From: Corynebacterium glucuronolyticum DSM 44120
GTDB lineage: Bacteria; Actinomycetota; Actinomycetes; Mycobacteriales; Mycobacteriaceae
Direction: 5' to 3'
Length of the DNA stretch: 64,000 nt
NCBI RefSeq assembly: GCF_030440595.1
Contig: NZ_CP047452.1
Location: 2,542,001 to 2,606,000 of the forward strand
Shown here: one piece after another, positions 42,933-51,469 of the stretch
Position numbering within the stretch: position 1 is the first letter of the stretch
Layout: each line of letters opens with the position of its first letter
Notes under the pieces: generated by a model
What the model was told of the DNA's origin: nothing
The model's input: the letters and a program-made list of their open reading frames with translations, nothing else
Database searches by the model: none
Made by a program: the position numbers and the translations under genes

Positions 42933-44453
42933 ATGATGATTCCCCGCAAGGCGTATCCGGCCGCTACCATCCGCGAGTGCGAGGCCCCCCTCCTCGTCGC
43001 CCAAGAGTTCGACGATCAGCTCATGCTGGAGGCCGCCGCAGCCGTGGCTCACGTGGCAGAGGCGATGCTGCAGGGGACGGACAAACGGGTGTTGCTCGTG
43101 GTGGGGACAGGGGGCAACGGCGGCGACGCGCTGTACGCCGGGCAGATGCTCATCGAGAACGGCGCCGATGTCACGGCCGTCATCCCCGGCACGCCACACA
43201 CGCGGGCGCTCGAGCAGTTCACCGGCGAGGTGTTCCGCTACCCCGACGATCTCGACCCCGAGTTTGATTTGCTTATCGACGGCGTAGCCGGGCTGGGTGC
43301 TGGCCGACCGCTCGCGCCCGAGGTTTACGAGTTGTTCCTCCGCTGCGACTGCCCCGTGCTCGCCGTCGACGTCCCCAGTGGCGTGAACGCCGACACGGGT
43401 GAGGCGGCCGACGCGTGCGTCACCGCCGACATCACCGTCACCTTTGGGGGCTTGCGCCTCGCGCACGCGCTGGCGCCGGAGTGCGGCACCGTGTTCGTAG
43501 CGGACATCGGCGAGACGATCGACGACGAAGACACGCTTGGGGAGTATCTTGAGTACTCCGGCGAGGAGGAACTGGAAACCTTCCTCGCCGTCAACCCCCA
43601 CCCCGAGCTGCAGGGCGTGCCAGCGCTCCCGCCGATGCCGCACACCATGGTGCAGCGGTTTGAGCCGCAGATCCACGACAACAAGTACACCAACGGGGTG
43701 CTCGCCATCCTGGCGGGCAGCGCCCAGTACCCCGGCGCGGGAATCCTGTGCACGGGGGCGGCACTCAACACGCACTCGGGGCTCACCTATTACGTCGGTG
43801 CGGGGGAACCGATACTTCGGCACTATCCGGAAGTGGTGGTGCGGGAGAGCGTCGACAAGCTAAAGAAAGTTGATGCGGCGGTGATTGGGCCGGGGCGCGG
43901 CGAGTGTGCAGAGGAGCTGGCGCAGGTGTTGGCGCTGGACGTGCCCGTGGTGGTGGATGCCGACGCGTTGACGGCGCTGGGGTCTTCCGACCTGCTGAAA
44001 CAGGCGGTGCGGAAGCGGACGGCGACCACGATCCTGACGCCGCACGAGGGCGAGTTCGCCCGGCTCAGCGACGCGACGGGAACCGCGGCGGAACGGGCGC
44101 GGGCGCTCGCCGAGGATCTGCGGTGCACCGTGGTGTTGAAGGGGCGGATCACCGCAGTGGCCGAGTGGTCGGACGGCGACGTGTTCGTGGCGACCGTCAA
44201 CGCCGGCTGCAGCTGGGGCGCCGTGCCCGGATCGGGTGATGTCCTCGCGGGTATCATCGGCGCGTCGCTGGCGGCCGTGCACGCGCAGTACCCCGGCGCG
44301 CCACGGGAGCTTTTCACCCCGCTAGGACCTGTGTGCCTGCATGCGTTGGCCGCGTATCTCTCGGCGCGGACACCCGCGGGGCCGGCGCCGACGCGCGCGT
44401 CCAAGATCGTCGACGCGATCAGCCTGGCCATTGCGTTGCAGCTCCAGGGGTAG
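42933..44453 (+). CDS. nnrDE: Bifunctional NAD(P)H-hydrate epimerase / ADP-dependent dehydratase
   Basis: A 506-residue repair enzyme that restores damaged NADHX and NADPHX. The epimerase half (1-220, YjeF_N) has [17 protein letters not shown] and [15 protein letters not shown]. The dehydratase half (235-506, carbohydrate-kinase type) has [22 protein letters not shown] and the ATP/ADP motif [14 protein letters not shown]. Leaderless start at ATG 42933. Divergent from dcd and followed by the tRNA-Gly gene. Confidence 0.94.
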   Translation: MMIPRKAYPAATIRECEAPLLVAQEFDDQLMLEAAAAVAHVAEAMLQGTDKRVLLVVGTGGNGGDALYAGQMLIENGADVTAVIPGTPHTRALEQFTGEVFRYPDDLDPEFDLLIDGVAGLGAGRPLAPEVYELFLRCDCPVLAVDVPSGVNADTGEAADACVTADITVTFGGLRLAHALAPECGTVFVADIGETIDDEDTLGEYLEYSGEEELETFLAVNPHPELQGVPALPPMPHTMVQRFEPQIHDNKYTNGVLAILAGSAQYPGAGILCTGAALNTHSGLTYYVGAGEPILRHYPEVVVRESVDKLKKVDAAVIGPGRGECAEELAQVLALDVPVVVDADALTALGSSDLLKQAVRKRTATTILTPHEGEFARLSDATGTAAERARALAEDLRCTVVLKGRITAVAEWSDGDVFVATVNAGCSWGAVPGSGDVLAGIIGASLAAVHAQYPGAPRELFTPLGPVCLHALAAYLSARTPAGPAPTRASKIVDAISLAIALQLQG

Positions 44454-44488
44454 CGACCCCCGAGTTTGGTAGCCGCGTGCGCCGGTGG

Positions 44489-44516
44489 TAGGCTAAAACG
44501 CACTGCTTTGCAGTGC
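44489..44516 (+). promoter_or_regulatory. Promoter and leader hairpin of tRNA-Gly
   Basis: TAGGCT (44489-44494) is a likely -10 box. GCACTGC-TTT-GCAGTGC (44500-44516) is a perfect 7-bp hairpin that ends 2 nt before the mature tRNA and would form the 5' leader. Confidence 0.55.
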
Positions 44517-44518
44517 CT

Positions 44519-44592
44519 GCCGATGTAATTCAATGGTAGAATGTCAGCTTCCCAAGCTGAATACGCGGGTTCGATTCCCGTCATCGGCTCCA
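44519..44592 (+). tRNA. tRNA-Gly (anticodon CCC)
   Basis: A full cloverleaf: acceptor GCCGATG (44519-44525) pairs with CATCGGC (44582-44588). D arm ATTC/GAAT, anticodon stem TCAGC/GCTGA around TTCCCAA with anticodon CCC at 44551-44553, and a T arm with GGTTCGATTCC. Discriminator T at 44589 and an encoded CCA at 44590-44592. Confidence 0.95.
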
Positions 44593-44604
44593 AAATTTTT
44601 TCTC

Positions 44605-44636
44605 ATCCGGCAGGCCACGCGCCTGTCGGATTTTTC
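44605..44636 (+). terminator. Terminator after tRNA-Gly
   Basis: ATCCGGCAGGC (44605-44615) pairs with GCCTGTCGGAT (44621-44631) with one wobble, followed by TTTTT. Confidence 0.93.
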
Positions 44637-44698
44637 GTTTGCCAGCGGGGATGACCTTCTCATGTCATAATAAAATGTGAGTGAGTAGGAGAAGCGAC

Positions 44699-45895
44699 AT
44701 GGCACACGATGAAACCGCAGAAGACCTCCTCGATGCCCCGGATCTGGAAGCGTCGGAAGATCACAAAACCCATGTAAAAAAGGAGATGGAGCACACCCGC
44801 GACTTCGTGTCCGGCATCTCGCTGGATGACTTGAAAAGTGGCGACTGGTTTCTCAAACTGCTTTCCTTCTCCCTCGCACAGTACGTTCGCGAGGTAAACG
44901 GCGATTACTTCCGGAAGAAGTACCCCCACCTGCCGCCCGACGCGATTGTGGATAAGCGGATCGCCCTCGCCGCGAGCTACGCCGCTATCGAGGGCGGGCT
45001 CAGCTCCACTGCGTACACGGGGCTCGTTGCAGCCACGATTGGCTCCGGCGGAGCGGCGTCACCACTCGCGCTTCCCGCCGGCGGGGCAAGCTTCGTCGTC
45101 GATCTGAGCTACGTGTCCTACCTGCAGCTACGCATGGCCTACGACATTTCCGTCCTCTACGGGATCCCGCTCGACCTGCACGATCCGGAGGACACGATGA
45201 AGCTGGTCAGGCTCGCCTTCGGCATCAAGGCCGGGGAGGTTGCCGGCAACGGCGTGACCAAGGGCGTGCCGATGGTTGTGCAGCCTATGGTCAAGAAAAT
45301 CTTCAGCGGTCCGACGCTCAACGCGCTCAAGTCCCTGCCTGGGGTGGGCAAATACCTGCTTCAGCGAAACATCGTGAAGTTCAGCATCCCCGGCGTGTCC
45401 ATCCCCTTGTCTTCCGGAGTCAACTTCTGGACGACGAAAGTCGCCGGCCGAAACGCGAAGGCGATGTTGCGCAAGGAGGCGCGCATCATTGAGGCTTCTC
45501 GACGTCTCGTTGCCCGCGCCACCGACATCGAGACGTTTCTCCTCACCATGTGGTGGATCATGGGTGCCGACCAGTACGCACGCAACGAGGAATGCCTCTT
45601 CCTCCACAACATGACCATTGCGGCGGAACAAGACGACGCCCACGGCGAGGAATACAGCCACTTCCTGGACGGCTTTGAACACCAGGTTGAGCTCGATGAG
45701 AGGGACCTGTGGCAGCGGATCAACCGCCTCCCCACAAGCGATGCGCCCACACTTTTCCACGTCGCCATCCTCGCCGCGGTTATCGACGGCAAATGCAGCA
45801 AGGTCGAGCTCGGCCGCCTGAAGATCCTCGCCGATGAGCTCGGCCAGGACTATGACGACAAAGTGATCGACGATATCCGCAAGAAGTGGAAGTAG
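44699..45895 (+). CDS. EcsC-like protein with C-terminal TerB-like domain
   Basis: A 398-residue protein. Acidic N-terminus, then an EcsC-like region (about 75-270) with two hydrophobic stretches (GLVAATIGSGGAASPLALPA; VDLSYVSYLQLRMAYDIS) and LYGIPLDLHDPED. A C-terminal helical domain (about 290-398) with TMWWIMGADQYARNEE and DGKCSKVELGRLKILADELG resembles TerB/tellurite-resistance modules, which have acidic metal-binding sites. RBS AGGAGAAG precedes ATG 44699. Function unknown; the pairing of both domains suggests a membrane-linked stress function, which is inference. Confidence 0.72.
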   Translation: MAHDETAEDLLDAPDLEASEDHKTHVKKEMEHTRDFVSGISLDDLKSGDWFLKLLSFSLAQYVREVNGDYFRKKYPHLPPDAIVDKRIALAASYAAIEGGLSSTAYTGLVAATIGSGGAASPLALPAGGASFVVDLSYVSYLQLRMAYDISVLYGIPLDLHDPEDTMKLVRLAFGIKAGEVAGNGVTKGVPMVVQPMVKKIFSGPTLNALKSLPGVGKYLLQRNIVKFSIPGVSIPLSSGVNFWTTKVAGRNAKAMLRKEARIIEASRRLVARATDIETFLLTMWWIMGADQYARNEECLFLHNMTIAAEQDDAHGEEYSHFLDGFEHQVELDERDLWQRINRLPTSDAPTLFHVAILAAVIDGKCSKVELGRLKILADELGQDYDDKVIDDIRKKWK

Positions 45896-45957
45896 CCATG
45901 CCCCCTCACGGAAGTGGGAGGGTGGCGACAAAACCTAAACCGACGGAAGGAGAGTCC

Positions 45958-46149
45958 GTGAGGCTCATCAGGGCCATCGTCACGTTCCTTGTCAGCATGG
46001 CGCTTGTCTTCGGCCTATTCATGCTCGTCAAGTGGGTCACGGGCAGCGCGATGTCGCTTTCTTACTGGGATGTCGCTGCGATCGGCGTGGTTGTCATCGT
46101 GCTCGAGGCCGCGAGGGGGATGAGGGATTCGCGGAAGCGCGGGACTTAG
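45958..46149 (+). CDS. Small membrane protein
   Basis: A 63-residue protein with two membrane helices (about 5-25 and 34-50) and a basic end (RGMRDSRKRGT). GTG 45958 lies behind the strong site GGAAGGAGAG, 62 bp after the EcsC-like gene on the same strand, so they are likely co-transcribed. Not recognised. Confidence 0.7.
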   Translation: MRLIRAIVTFLVSMALVFGLFMLVKWVTGSAMSLSYWDVAAIGVVVIVLEAARGMRDSRKRGT

Positions 46150-46230
46150 AGCGGCACGACGAGGAGAAACAGGTCGCGTGCGTTGATAATACGGGCGTGC
46201 TTCATTGGGTTTTCTCTGGACGATACGCGT

Positions 46231-46345
46231 AGGTCTAAAGAACTAGGTCTGGACCTTTCGTTCCTTGCGAGGTACGAAAGTGTCACAAAGTGTGAACGAA
46301 TGACCCCGTTTTGGCGTTGAGGAGTTCCCTACCCGGTCGTAACTT
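46231..46345 (+). promoter_or_regulatory. Regulatory region before the secreted-protein cluster
   Basis: Contains AGGTCT twice (46231, 46245), the near-palindrome AGGTC-TG-GACCT, the inverted repeat CTTTCGT-N12-ACGAAAG (46255-46280), and TCACA-AAG-TGTGA around 46283-46295. TAACTT (46340-46345) is a likely -10 box 7 nt before ATG 46353. Confidence 0.5.
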
Positions 46346-46352
46346 AATGCGT

Positions 46353-47603
46353 ATGTTCACAAAAGTAGCGACGACAGTAGCAGCAGCAGCGCTCACCATC
46401 GGTGCGATCGCACCGGCTGGTGCTGTGCCAGCGATGCCGCAGGGCTACCCGATTAGCAACCTGTACACCACGTGTACGCAGGCCAAGGACCCCGAGTGGC
46501 ACTACGGGGAAACGGCGCGTCGCTACCTTAACGATGGCACGCTCCAGTTCACGAACCGGACTAACCAAACCGTCCCCTACACGGCGACGGTGGAGACCGG
46601 CACGAACCACGAGATCTCCGCGAACTCCGCCGCCAAGCTGCCCAACGGGTGGAAGACGACGGCGAAGTCCGATATCGGCCTGAAGATGAATAACGGCTGG
46701 GTCGAGGGTGAGACCGTGGGGCCGATCGACCTCAAGCCGGGCGAATCCCTGCGCGTGGAGTACGGCACCGTGGAGAAGGACTTCATCTCCATGTTCGTCA
46801 CCTGCGACAACGGCATCGTCCGCAACGCGCCGGGGGCCAACGTCATCCGTGGCACCGGCCCCGCTGAGCGCTACGCCTTTGCCTACGTCGTGCGTGCCGA
46901 CGGTTCCATTTCCGATCTGGCGTTGGAGATCCCGTCGCGCTCCCCCGGCGCGAACAGCAGGCCGGTGGGTGACACCTACACCAGCGTGTCGGGGCCGAGC
47001 CTGGAGAAGGTAGCAGACCCGAAGCAGGACCATATCGTTGAGCCTGCGGAACCGTTGCAGAAGGGTGACGACTGGCCGTCGACAAGCGAAAAATGCGAGG
47101 GCGACAAGGCGTGGTACCCACTCGATATCACCGCCGTCGCGCCGACGTTTAGGAAGCCCGGGTACAGCCAAGACTTCCTCAACTGGTCCAAGGGTGACTA
47201 CGAATACCACCCCATCACCGATAACGTCGTCGGCGCTGAGCACAACCCGTACACGAACTGGCTGGGCAACAACAACCACGTGCCCGACGGCTGGCTCCAC
47301 TCCGTCGGCGCCGTTCAGCGGGCATACATGCCCGTCGGAACCAAGCTCAAGCCCGTGGAACTGCGCCCCGGTGAGCGTGTGCGCGTGGAATACGGAACCA
47401 CGATGACCAGGATCAACTACCGCGAGATGCACTGCGGCAAAGACGGCACCTACTCCCTTGTGTCGAACTACCCGCAGACATCCGCACCCAGCGGATTTTG
47501 GGCAGAGGCGACCGTCACCTCCCCCGACGGAAGCACACGCGTGGAAGATATCACACCCGATACCTACGCGACACTGCCCGTGCCGACCCAGACCAACAAT
47601 TAG
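46353..47603 (+). CDS. Secreted beta-rich protein with two related domains
   Basis: A 416-residue exported protein. Signal peptide MFTKVATTVAAAALTIGAIA ends near PAGA. Two tandem units follow, about 30-190 and 220-400. The first has LQFTNRTNQTVPYTATVETG, DLKPGESLRVEYGT and MFVTCDNG. The second has LKPVELRPGERVRVEYGTTM and MHCGKDG. The Thr/Ser-alternating strands followed by a 'PGE..RVEYG' turn recall aerolysin/ETX-like beta barrels, but this is inference. ATG 46353 is 7 nt after TAACTT (leaderless); ATG 46347 is an alternative. It heads three related secreted genes. Confidence 0.72.
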   Translation: MFTKVATTVAAAALTIGAIAPAGAVPAMPQGYPISNLYTTCTQAKDPEWHYGETARRYLNDGTLQFTNRTNQTVPYTATVETGTNHEISANSAAKLPNGWKTTAKSDIGLKMNNGWVEGETVGPIDLKPGESLRVEYGTVEKDFISMFVTCDNGIVRNAPGANVIRGTGPAERYAFAYVVRADGSISDLALEIPSRSPGANSRPVGDTYTSVSGPSLEKVADPKQDHIVEPAEPLQKGDDWPSTSEKCEGDKAWYPLDITAVAPTFRKPGYSQDFLNWSKGDYEYHPITDNVVGAEHNPYTNWLGNNNHVPDGWLHSVGAVQRAYMPVGTKLKPVELRPGERVRVEYGTTMTRINYREMHCGKDGTYSLVSNYPQTSAPSGFWAEATVTSPDGSTRVEDITPDTYATLPVPTQTNN

Positions 47604-47618
47604 AACAAGGAGAAAACA

Positions 47619-48182
47619 ATGTCCATCCGCACCATCGCAGCGCTCGCCACTGCCGCCACCCTCGCCCTCGCCCCCGCCGCCCAGGCACTGCCCTCCCGCG
47701 ACTTCGGCGTGGCCAACCCCACCACCATCGGTGAGGCCTGCTCCAACCCCGGCGACCGGGGCCAAACCGTCAACATCACCCGCACCTACTTCGACGGCTC
47801 CGCCGGCAGCTGGACCATCTCTAACTTCAACGACGAGCCCCTGCCCGTCACCCGCACCGTCGAAGAGACCAAGACCAAGACGTGGAACGTCTCCGCCGGC
47901 ATCGACTTCCCGATCCTCGACCTCATCCACTTCACCTTCTCCTCCAGCTACACCGACTCGCAAAGCTACACCGTCGGCGAGCAGATCGGACCGTACAACG
48001 TCCAGCCCGGCAAGACCGCCGTCCTGCGCGCCGGCTGGGTCGTCTCCGACTTCACCGGCCAGCACACCGTCTGCGGCTCCGACCACACCTGGCACGGCGA
48101 GGGCGACACCTTCCACGCCACCCTGCCCAAGGAGCGCCACGTGCAGATCTCCACGCGCGACAACGGCAAGCAGGAGTTCTAA
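47619..48182 (+). CDS. Secreted beta-rich protein, paralogue 2
   Basis: A 187-residue exported protein with a clean signal peptide (cleaved near AQALPS). The mature domain has a cysteine near each end (GEACSNPGD; HTVCGSDHTWH). A strand region ISNFNDEPLPVTRTVEETKT is followed by an alternating amphipathic stretch (FTFSSSYTDSQSYTVGEQIG) and the turn NVQPGKTAVLRAGWVVSD. It is clearly related to the protein at 48183 (NFNDEP, PVT.TV, VGPY/IGPY, TCG/VCG, TWH). RBS AAGGAG lies 15 bp after the first gene. Confidence 0.75.
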   Translation: MSIRTIAALATAATLALAPAAQALPSRDFGVANPTTIGEACSNPGDRGQTVNITRTYFDGSAGSWTISNFNDEPLPVTRTVEETKTKTWNVSAGIDFPILDLIHFTFSSSYTDSQSYTVGEQIGPYNVQPGKTAVLRAGWVVSDFTGQHTVCGSDHTWHGEGDTFHATLPKERHVQISTRDNGKQEF

Positions 48183-48761
48183 ATGCGCCGCCTAGCGATT
48201 GCTGCTGCCGTGGTGGCGGTGGGATTGTCGGGCACCGGCGTGGCTGGGGCGGCTGATACGCTCGAGTTTGAGCTCCCCAGCAGGTGGAACACCGACTACA
48301 CCCCCGGCTCGCACTGCGCGACACCCGGCGCGAACGGCACCTACGTGGAGGCCACTCGCCACTGGTTCAAGCAGACCGACGCCGCCAGCGTGGCCAACTT
48401 CAACGACGAACCCATCCCCGTCACGCACACCGTGACGCAGAAGCGGACGCAGACGACCGAGGTCTCCGCCTCCGCCAAGGACAAGGGTGAACTTGCGAAG
48501 TTCGTGTCCAACGCGTTCGGCTTCACCTACGTCAACCAGATCTACTGGAAGTTCAAGCAGGTTGTCGGCCCGTACATGCTGCCCCCGCAGACGCAGGGCC
48601 GACTGGTGTGGGGCTTCAGCATGCTCGACACCGACAACCAGGACGTCACCTGCGGCGAGGATCAAACCTGGCACGCCGTTGGTGCGCCGTACACCGCCTC
48701 GTTCCCCGAGGCCAAGTACTCGGAACTGCGGATCGACGAGCCCGATTTCGAGGTGGATTAG
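48183..48761 (+). CDS. Secreted beta-rich protein, paralogue 3
   Basis: A 192-residue exported protein with signal peptide (cleavage near AGAADT). It shares with the 47619 protein the order Cys (SHCATPG), NFNDEPIPVTHTVTQKR, an amphipathic middle (KFVSNAFGFTYVNQIYWKFK), VVGPYMLPPQTQGRL and the end block TCGEDQTWHA. ATG 48183 directly follows the preceding stop (TAAATG), with AGGAG just before it, so both are translated together. A possible two-component pore or surface factor; not recognised. Confidence 0.75.
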   Translation: MRRLAIAAAVVAVGLSGTGVAGAADTLEFELPSRWNTDYTPGSHCATPGANGTYVEATRHWFKQTDAASVANFNDEPIPVTHTVTQKRTQTTEVSASAKDKGELAKFVSNAFGFTYVNQIYWKFKQVVGPYMLPPQTQGRLVWGFSMLDTDNQDVTCGEDQTWHAVGAPYTASFPEAKYSELRIDEPDFEVD

Positions 48762-49365
48762 GGGCTCGGGCGACTAGGCATAGGGAAGCCTTGTGTGCCT
48801 AGGCCTTGGCAGGCCTGAGTTTCAGAAGCTGGTCAGTTCGAATAGTTTTGTGGCCCATCTTCGGATGGGCCCTCGCTCTATCTTCCCGGATGGGCCACAC
48901 TGTGGCCTACTGGGGCTGTCGAGGGCGAATCCTATGGGCAGACTCTCCCCCATGTCGAGCGAACTAGTACTGTAATGAACAAAGACGGTGAGGCTCTCAC
49001 GAAAGTGAAGCGTTAGCCATGAGAACAAGAAGGTCTATAGGACGAGACGCGCCTGTGGGCCTTTTACTTTTCATTGATTAGGTCACTCCTTCAACATCCA
49101 CGGTATAATGCTGGTTCCTGACGCCCAATGGTCAGGCGGTTTCAGTTTTCACCCCTCTCTTCTTCCATCAGGGACAGCCTCCACCCGTGCGAAAAGCACC
49201 TGAAAGATACCACCGGCTGCGCGACTCATTTGGCCATCATTTCTCCTGTTCAACACCACCATCCGAGATTTTCAGGACGTTTTATCCGAGATTTTCAAGC
49301 AGCATTTAGAATATTTGTTCTACTACTGCGACAGTTATGCTTTCCCGCCCTGTTAGCCTTAACCC
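48762..49365. other. Gene-free 600-bp region with several hairpins
   Basis: No convincing gene. It holds CTAGGCA/TGCCTAG arms (48774-48802), a perfect UUCG-loop hairpin GGCCCATC-TTCG-GATGGGCC (48852-48871), the palindrome GGCCACA-C-TGTGGCC (48893-48907) and TATAAT at 49104-49109 followed by CCTGAC-N8-GTCAGG (49117-49136). Its right half is AT-richer than the flanking genes. Confidence 0.6.
48852..48871. terminator. UUCG tetraloop hairpin after the secreted-protein genes
   Basis: GGCCCATC (48852-48859), loop TTCG, GATGGGCC (48864-48871): an 8-bp perfect stem. There is no T-tract, so it may be an RNA-stabilising or Rho-associated end rather than a classical terminator. A second GATGGGCC lies at 48889. 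Confidence 0.45.
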
Positions 49366-50394
49366 ATGTTCGAACCCGAAACCGTCGATGGCTACTTTGC
49401 CGCTCATATTAATGAGATTGCTGCTGGTTACAACAAGATCAAGCCGTTTTTTGACCTCATCGATAACGCCATTATCCGCGCGCAGTTTCTATCTCCGTTC
49501 AACGCGCTCATGGTGGAAATTATGAGACCCGGTTCCTCTTTCGCTATGACGGAGTCGGAGTGGGCAAAGCACGGGCGTCGGAAGGTCCCCTTCAGCCCGC
49601 CTCTGCTTGTACTCAAGGCCTTTGGCCCGGTCATGCCTGTGTACGAATACAGCGATACCGAGCCCATCGAGGATTACGAAGGAGAAGTTTTGGATGTCAC
49701 GCCAAGCTTCGACTTTGTTACCGCGACGGAGGATCCCAGTCGACACATCGCGGCACTTCTTTCCCATGCCCACTACGTGAGTATCGACGTGAATGGCGTG
49801 GATATGGGGACAAACCTTGGTGGCGATACAAGAAGACTGGATCGGGGCACCCGGATTGTGCAAAGGCAAAGGAGCGAGTGGCATTTCAAACTCAACTTTC
49901 TGGTCAGGTATGACAGGAATGCGCAGCCGGCATCCATGTTTCACACGCTCGTCCACGAGTACGCCCACGTTCTTCTTGGACACCTGGGGCCACTCAGCGA
50001 TAGGAAGCCACGAAATCAATGGGACAAGCAGGCTCGTGATCGCGCGAGCATACCAAACGGGGTGTGCGAAATTGAGGCCGAAACCGTTGCATACCTCGTC
50101 GATAAACACGTGGGTGTCAAAGGAAACGGGAAGGAATATCTGGAGCCTTACCTCCGACAACTGGAGAAAGAGGGCAAGAACTGGCTGGATGATTTCAGCA
50201 TCACGCGAGTGGAAACGGCGGTGAAAGACATCGTGGATCTGCTCGGGCCGGAGTCGAAGATTCACAAACCAGATGGAATCTGGTCCAGTCATCCTCTTGG
50301 CACCGGAGGAGGGACCGCGCCAATGGCACAGCCCCCATCAGAGGCGACGCTTTTCCAGAGCGCGTGCACCAGGTTGTTTAGCAGAGTTCGTTGA
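49366..50394 (+). CDS. ImmA/IrrE-type HExxH metallopeptidase, orphan
   Basis: A 342-residue soluble protein with a zinc peptidase core: FHTLVHEYAHVLLGH with His197-Glu198 and His201, and the third ligand Glu in CEIEAETVAYLVDKHVG. This matches the ImmA/IrrE (DUF955) or ArdC-like peptidases, which cut repressors or act on single-stranded DNA in mobile elements. No partner repressor or helix-turn-helix is seen. TAGCCT (49354-49359) is 6 nt before ATG 49366, so it is probably leaderless. Base use is more AT-rich than the neighbours. The last 17 bp overlap the convergent aminotransferase gene. Confidence 0.82.
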   Translation: MFEPETVDGYFAAHINEIAAGYNKIKPFFDLIDNAIIRAQFLSPFNALMVEIMRPGSSFAMTESEWAKHGRRKVPFSPPLLVLKAFGPVMPVYEYSDTEPIEDYEGEVLDVTPSFDFVTATEDPSRHIAALLSHAHYVSIDVNGVDMGTNLGGDTRRLDRGTRIVQRQRSEWHFKLNFLVRYDRNAQPASMFHTLVHEYAHVLLGHLGPLSDRKPRNQWDKQARDRASIPNGVCEIEAETVAYLVDKHVGVKGNGKEYLEPYLRQLEKEGKNWLDDFSITRVETAVKDIVDLLGPESKIHKPDGIWSSHPLGTGGGTAPMAQPPSEATLFQSACTRLFSRVR

Positions 50395-51469
50395 TAGTGG
50401 TGAGGATCGCACGCGCTGCTTTTTCAAAGGCTTCGGGTTCCAGCAGTAGCGACAGGCTCACAAAACCGGGTACACGCATGTCGAAGAAGTAGCCGGGCTG
50501 GACGGTGATGCCCGCATCGCGGATGAGGGTGAGGACGAGCTCCTCCTCGTCGATGACATCGGGAAAGCGCAGGAGCACGTTCCAGCCACCTTCCGGCGGG
50601 TAGACGGTGGTGACGCCGGTGGACAGGCGCTGCATAGTGGCGAGGTTGGTGGCCGTGCGGGCACGGACGCGTGCTTGCTGGGCGGGGATCGCCTCGAGCA
50701 TCTGGGGCAGGTGATCGAGGATGAGGTCACTCATGGGGAGGTAGGAGTCCGCGATGATGTCGAGGCGTCGCTGGGCCTCCCGGACATCGTCTGCGGGGCC
50801 GGAGACCTCGATCCAGCTGAACTTGGCATACGGAGCGGCGAGATTCTTGGACATCCCGTCGAGGGCGAAGGTGAGGGCGCGGTCCTCGCCGGCGATGCGG
50901 TGGCGGGGAGTGTCGGTGAGCGGGAAGTCGAAGAACACCTCGTCGGCGATAAGCGGCAAGCCGAGGGAGGTGAAGTGGCTTATTTCGTCGCTGGTGAGGT
51001 AAGAGCCTGTCGGGTTGTTCGGGTTGATGAGCACGATCGCTCGCGTACGTGGCGTGGGGGCGATCGAGGAGGCGTCGACAAGCCACGAGCCAGCCCACTC
51101 GAGACGGTACGGAAGCATGGCGACCGACTCGAGCGCCGCCAGCGACTCCACGAGAGGGTAGCCGGGGCGGGGGGCCAGGAGCGCGTCGCCCGGGTCGCAC
51201 AGCAGCTTGGTGAGCCACGCGTACGCCTGCGACGACGAACTGACCAGGTAGAGGCGGTCGGGGTCGACGGGACGATTATCGCGCGCGGAGACGAATTCCG
51301 CGAGGAGTTCGCGGGCGCGGCTGTCGCCCCGGGGGTCAGCGGTGTAGACGCGCGGCGCGAGCCCGTGGTGGGTGGGGTTCGAGTCGGAGGCGTCTAGCGG
51401 GTGGTTTTCCCGGGCTGCGCTGGTGATGCGGTTGGGTTCTTGCGCGGAGAGGCGGCGGGAGAAACGCAC
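50378..51469 (-). CDS. PLP-dependent aminotransferase, class I/II
   Basis: A 363-residue fold-type I aminotransferase. VLINPNNPTGSYLTSDEISH, LIADEVFFDFPL and the lysine block ALDGMSKNLAAPYAKFSW are diagnostic; PGYPLVESLAAL is also conserved. The N-terminal region is short compared with aspartate aminotransferases. Substrate unknown. GTG 51469 directly follows the stop of the peptidase gene (TAAGTG), so it is translationally coupled to that gene. Confidence 0.88.
   Translation of the reverse strand: MRFSRRLSAQEPNRITSAARENHPLDASDSNPTHHGLAPRVYTADPRGDSRARELLAEFVSARDNRPVDPDRLYLVSSSSQAYAWLTKLLCDPGDALLAPRPGYPLVESLAALESVAMLPYRLEWAGSWLVDASSIAPTPRTRAIVLINPNNPTGSYLTSDEISHFTSLGLPLIADEVFFDFPLTDTPRHRIAGEDRALTFALDGMSKNLAAPYAKFSWIEVSGPADDVREAQRRLDIIADSYLPMSDLILDHLPQMLEAIPAQQARVRARTATNLATMQRLSTGVTTVYPPEGGWNVLLRFPDVIDEEELVLTLIRDAGITVQPGYFFDMRVPGFVSLSLLLEPEAFEKAARAILTTINELC

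Noticed and set aside
42336..43823. Longer version of dcd starting inside the NAD(P)HX repair gene
   Set aside because: The first 308 codons are antisense to the divergent gene; family length and the leaderless promoter support GTG 42899.
46344..48140. Open frame of 598 codons opposite the secreted-protein genes
   Set aside because: Gly/Val/Asp-rich low-complexity translation typical of antisense frames in GC-rich genes; the sense genes have signal peptides and RBSs.
48793..48975. 60-codon frame in the gap after the secreted-protein genes
   Set aside because: No RBS or -10 box, and its sequence spans the two palindromes; no protein-like composition.
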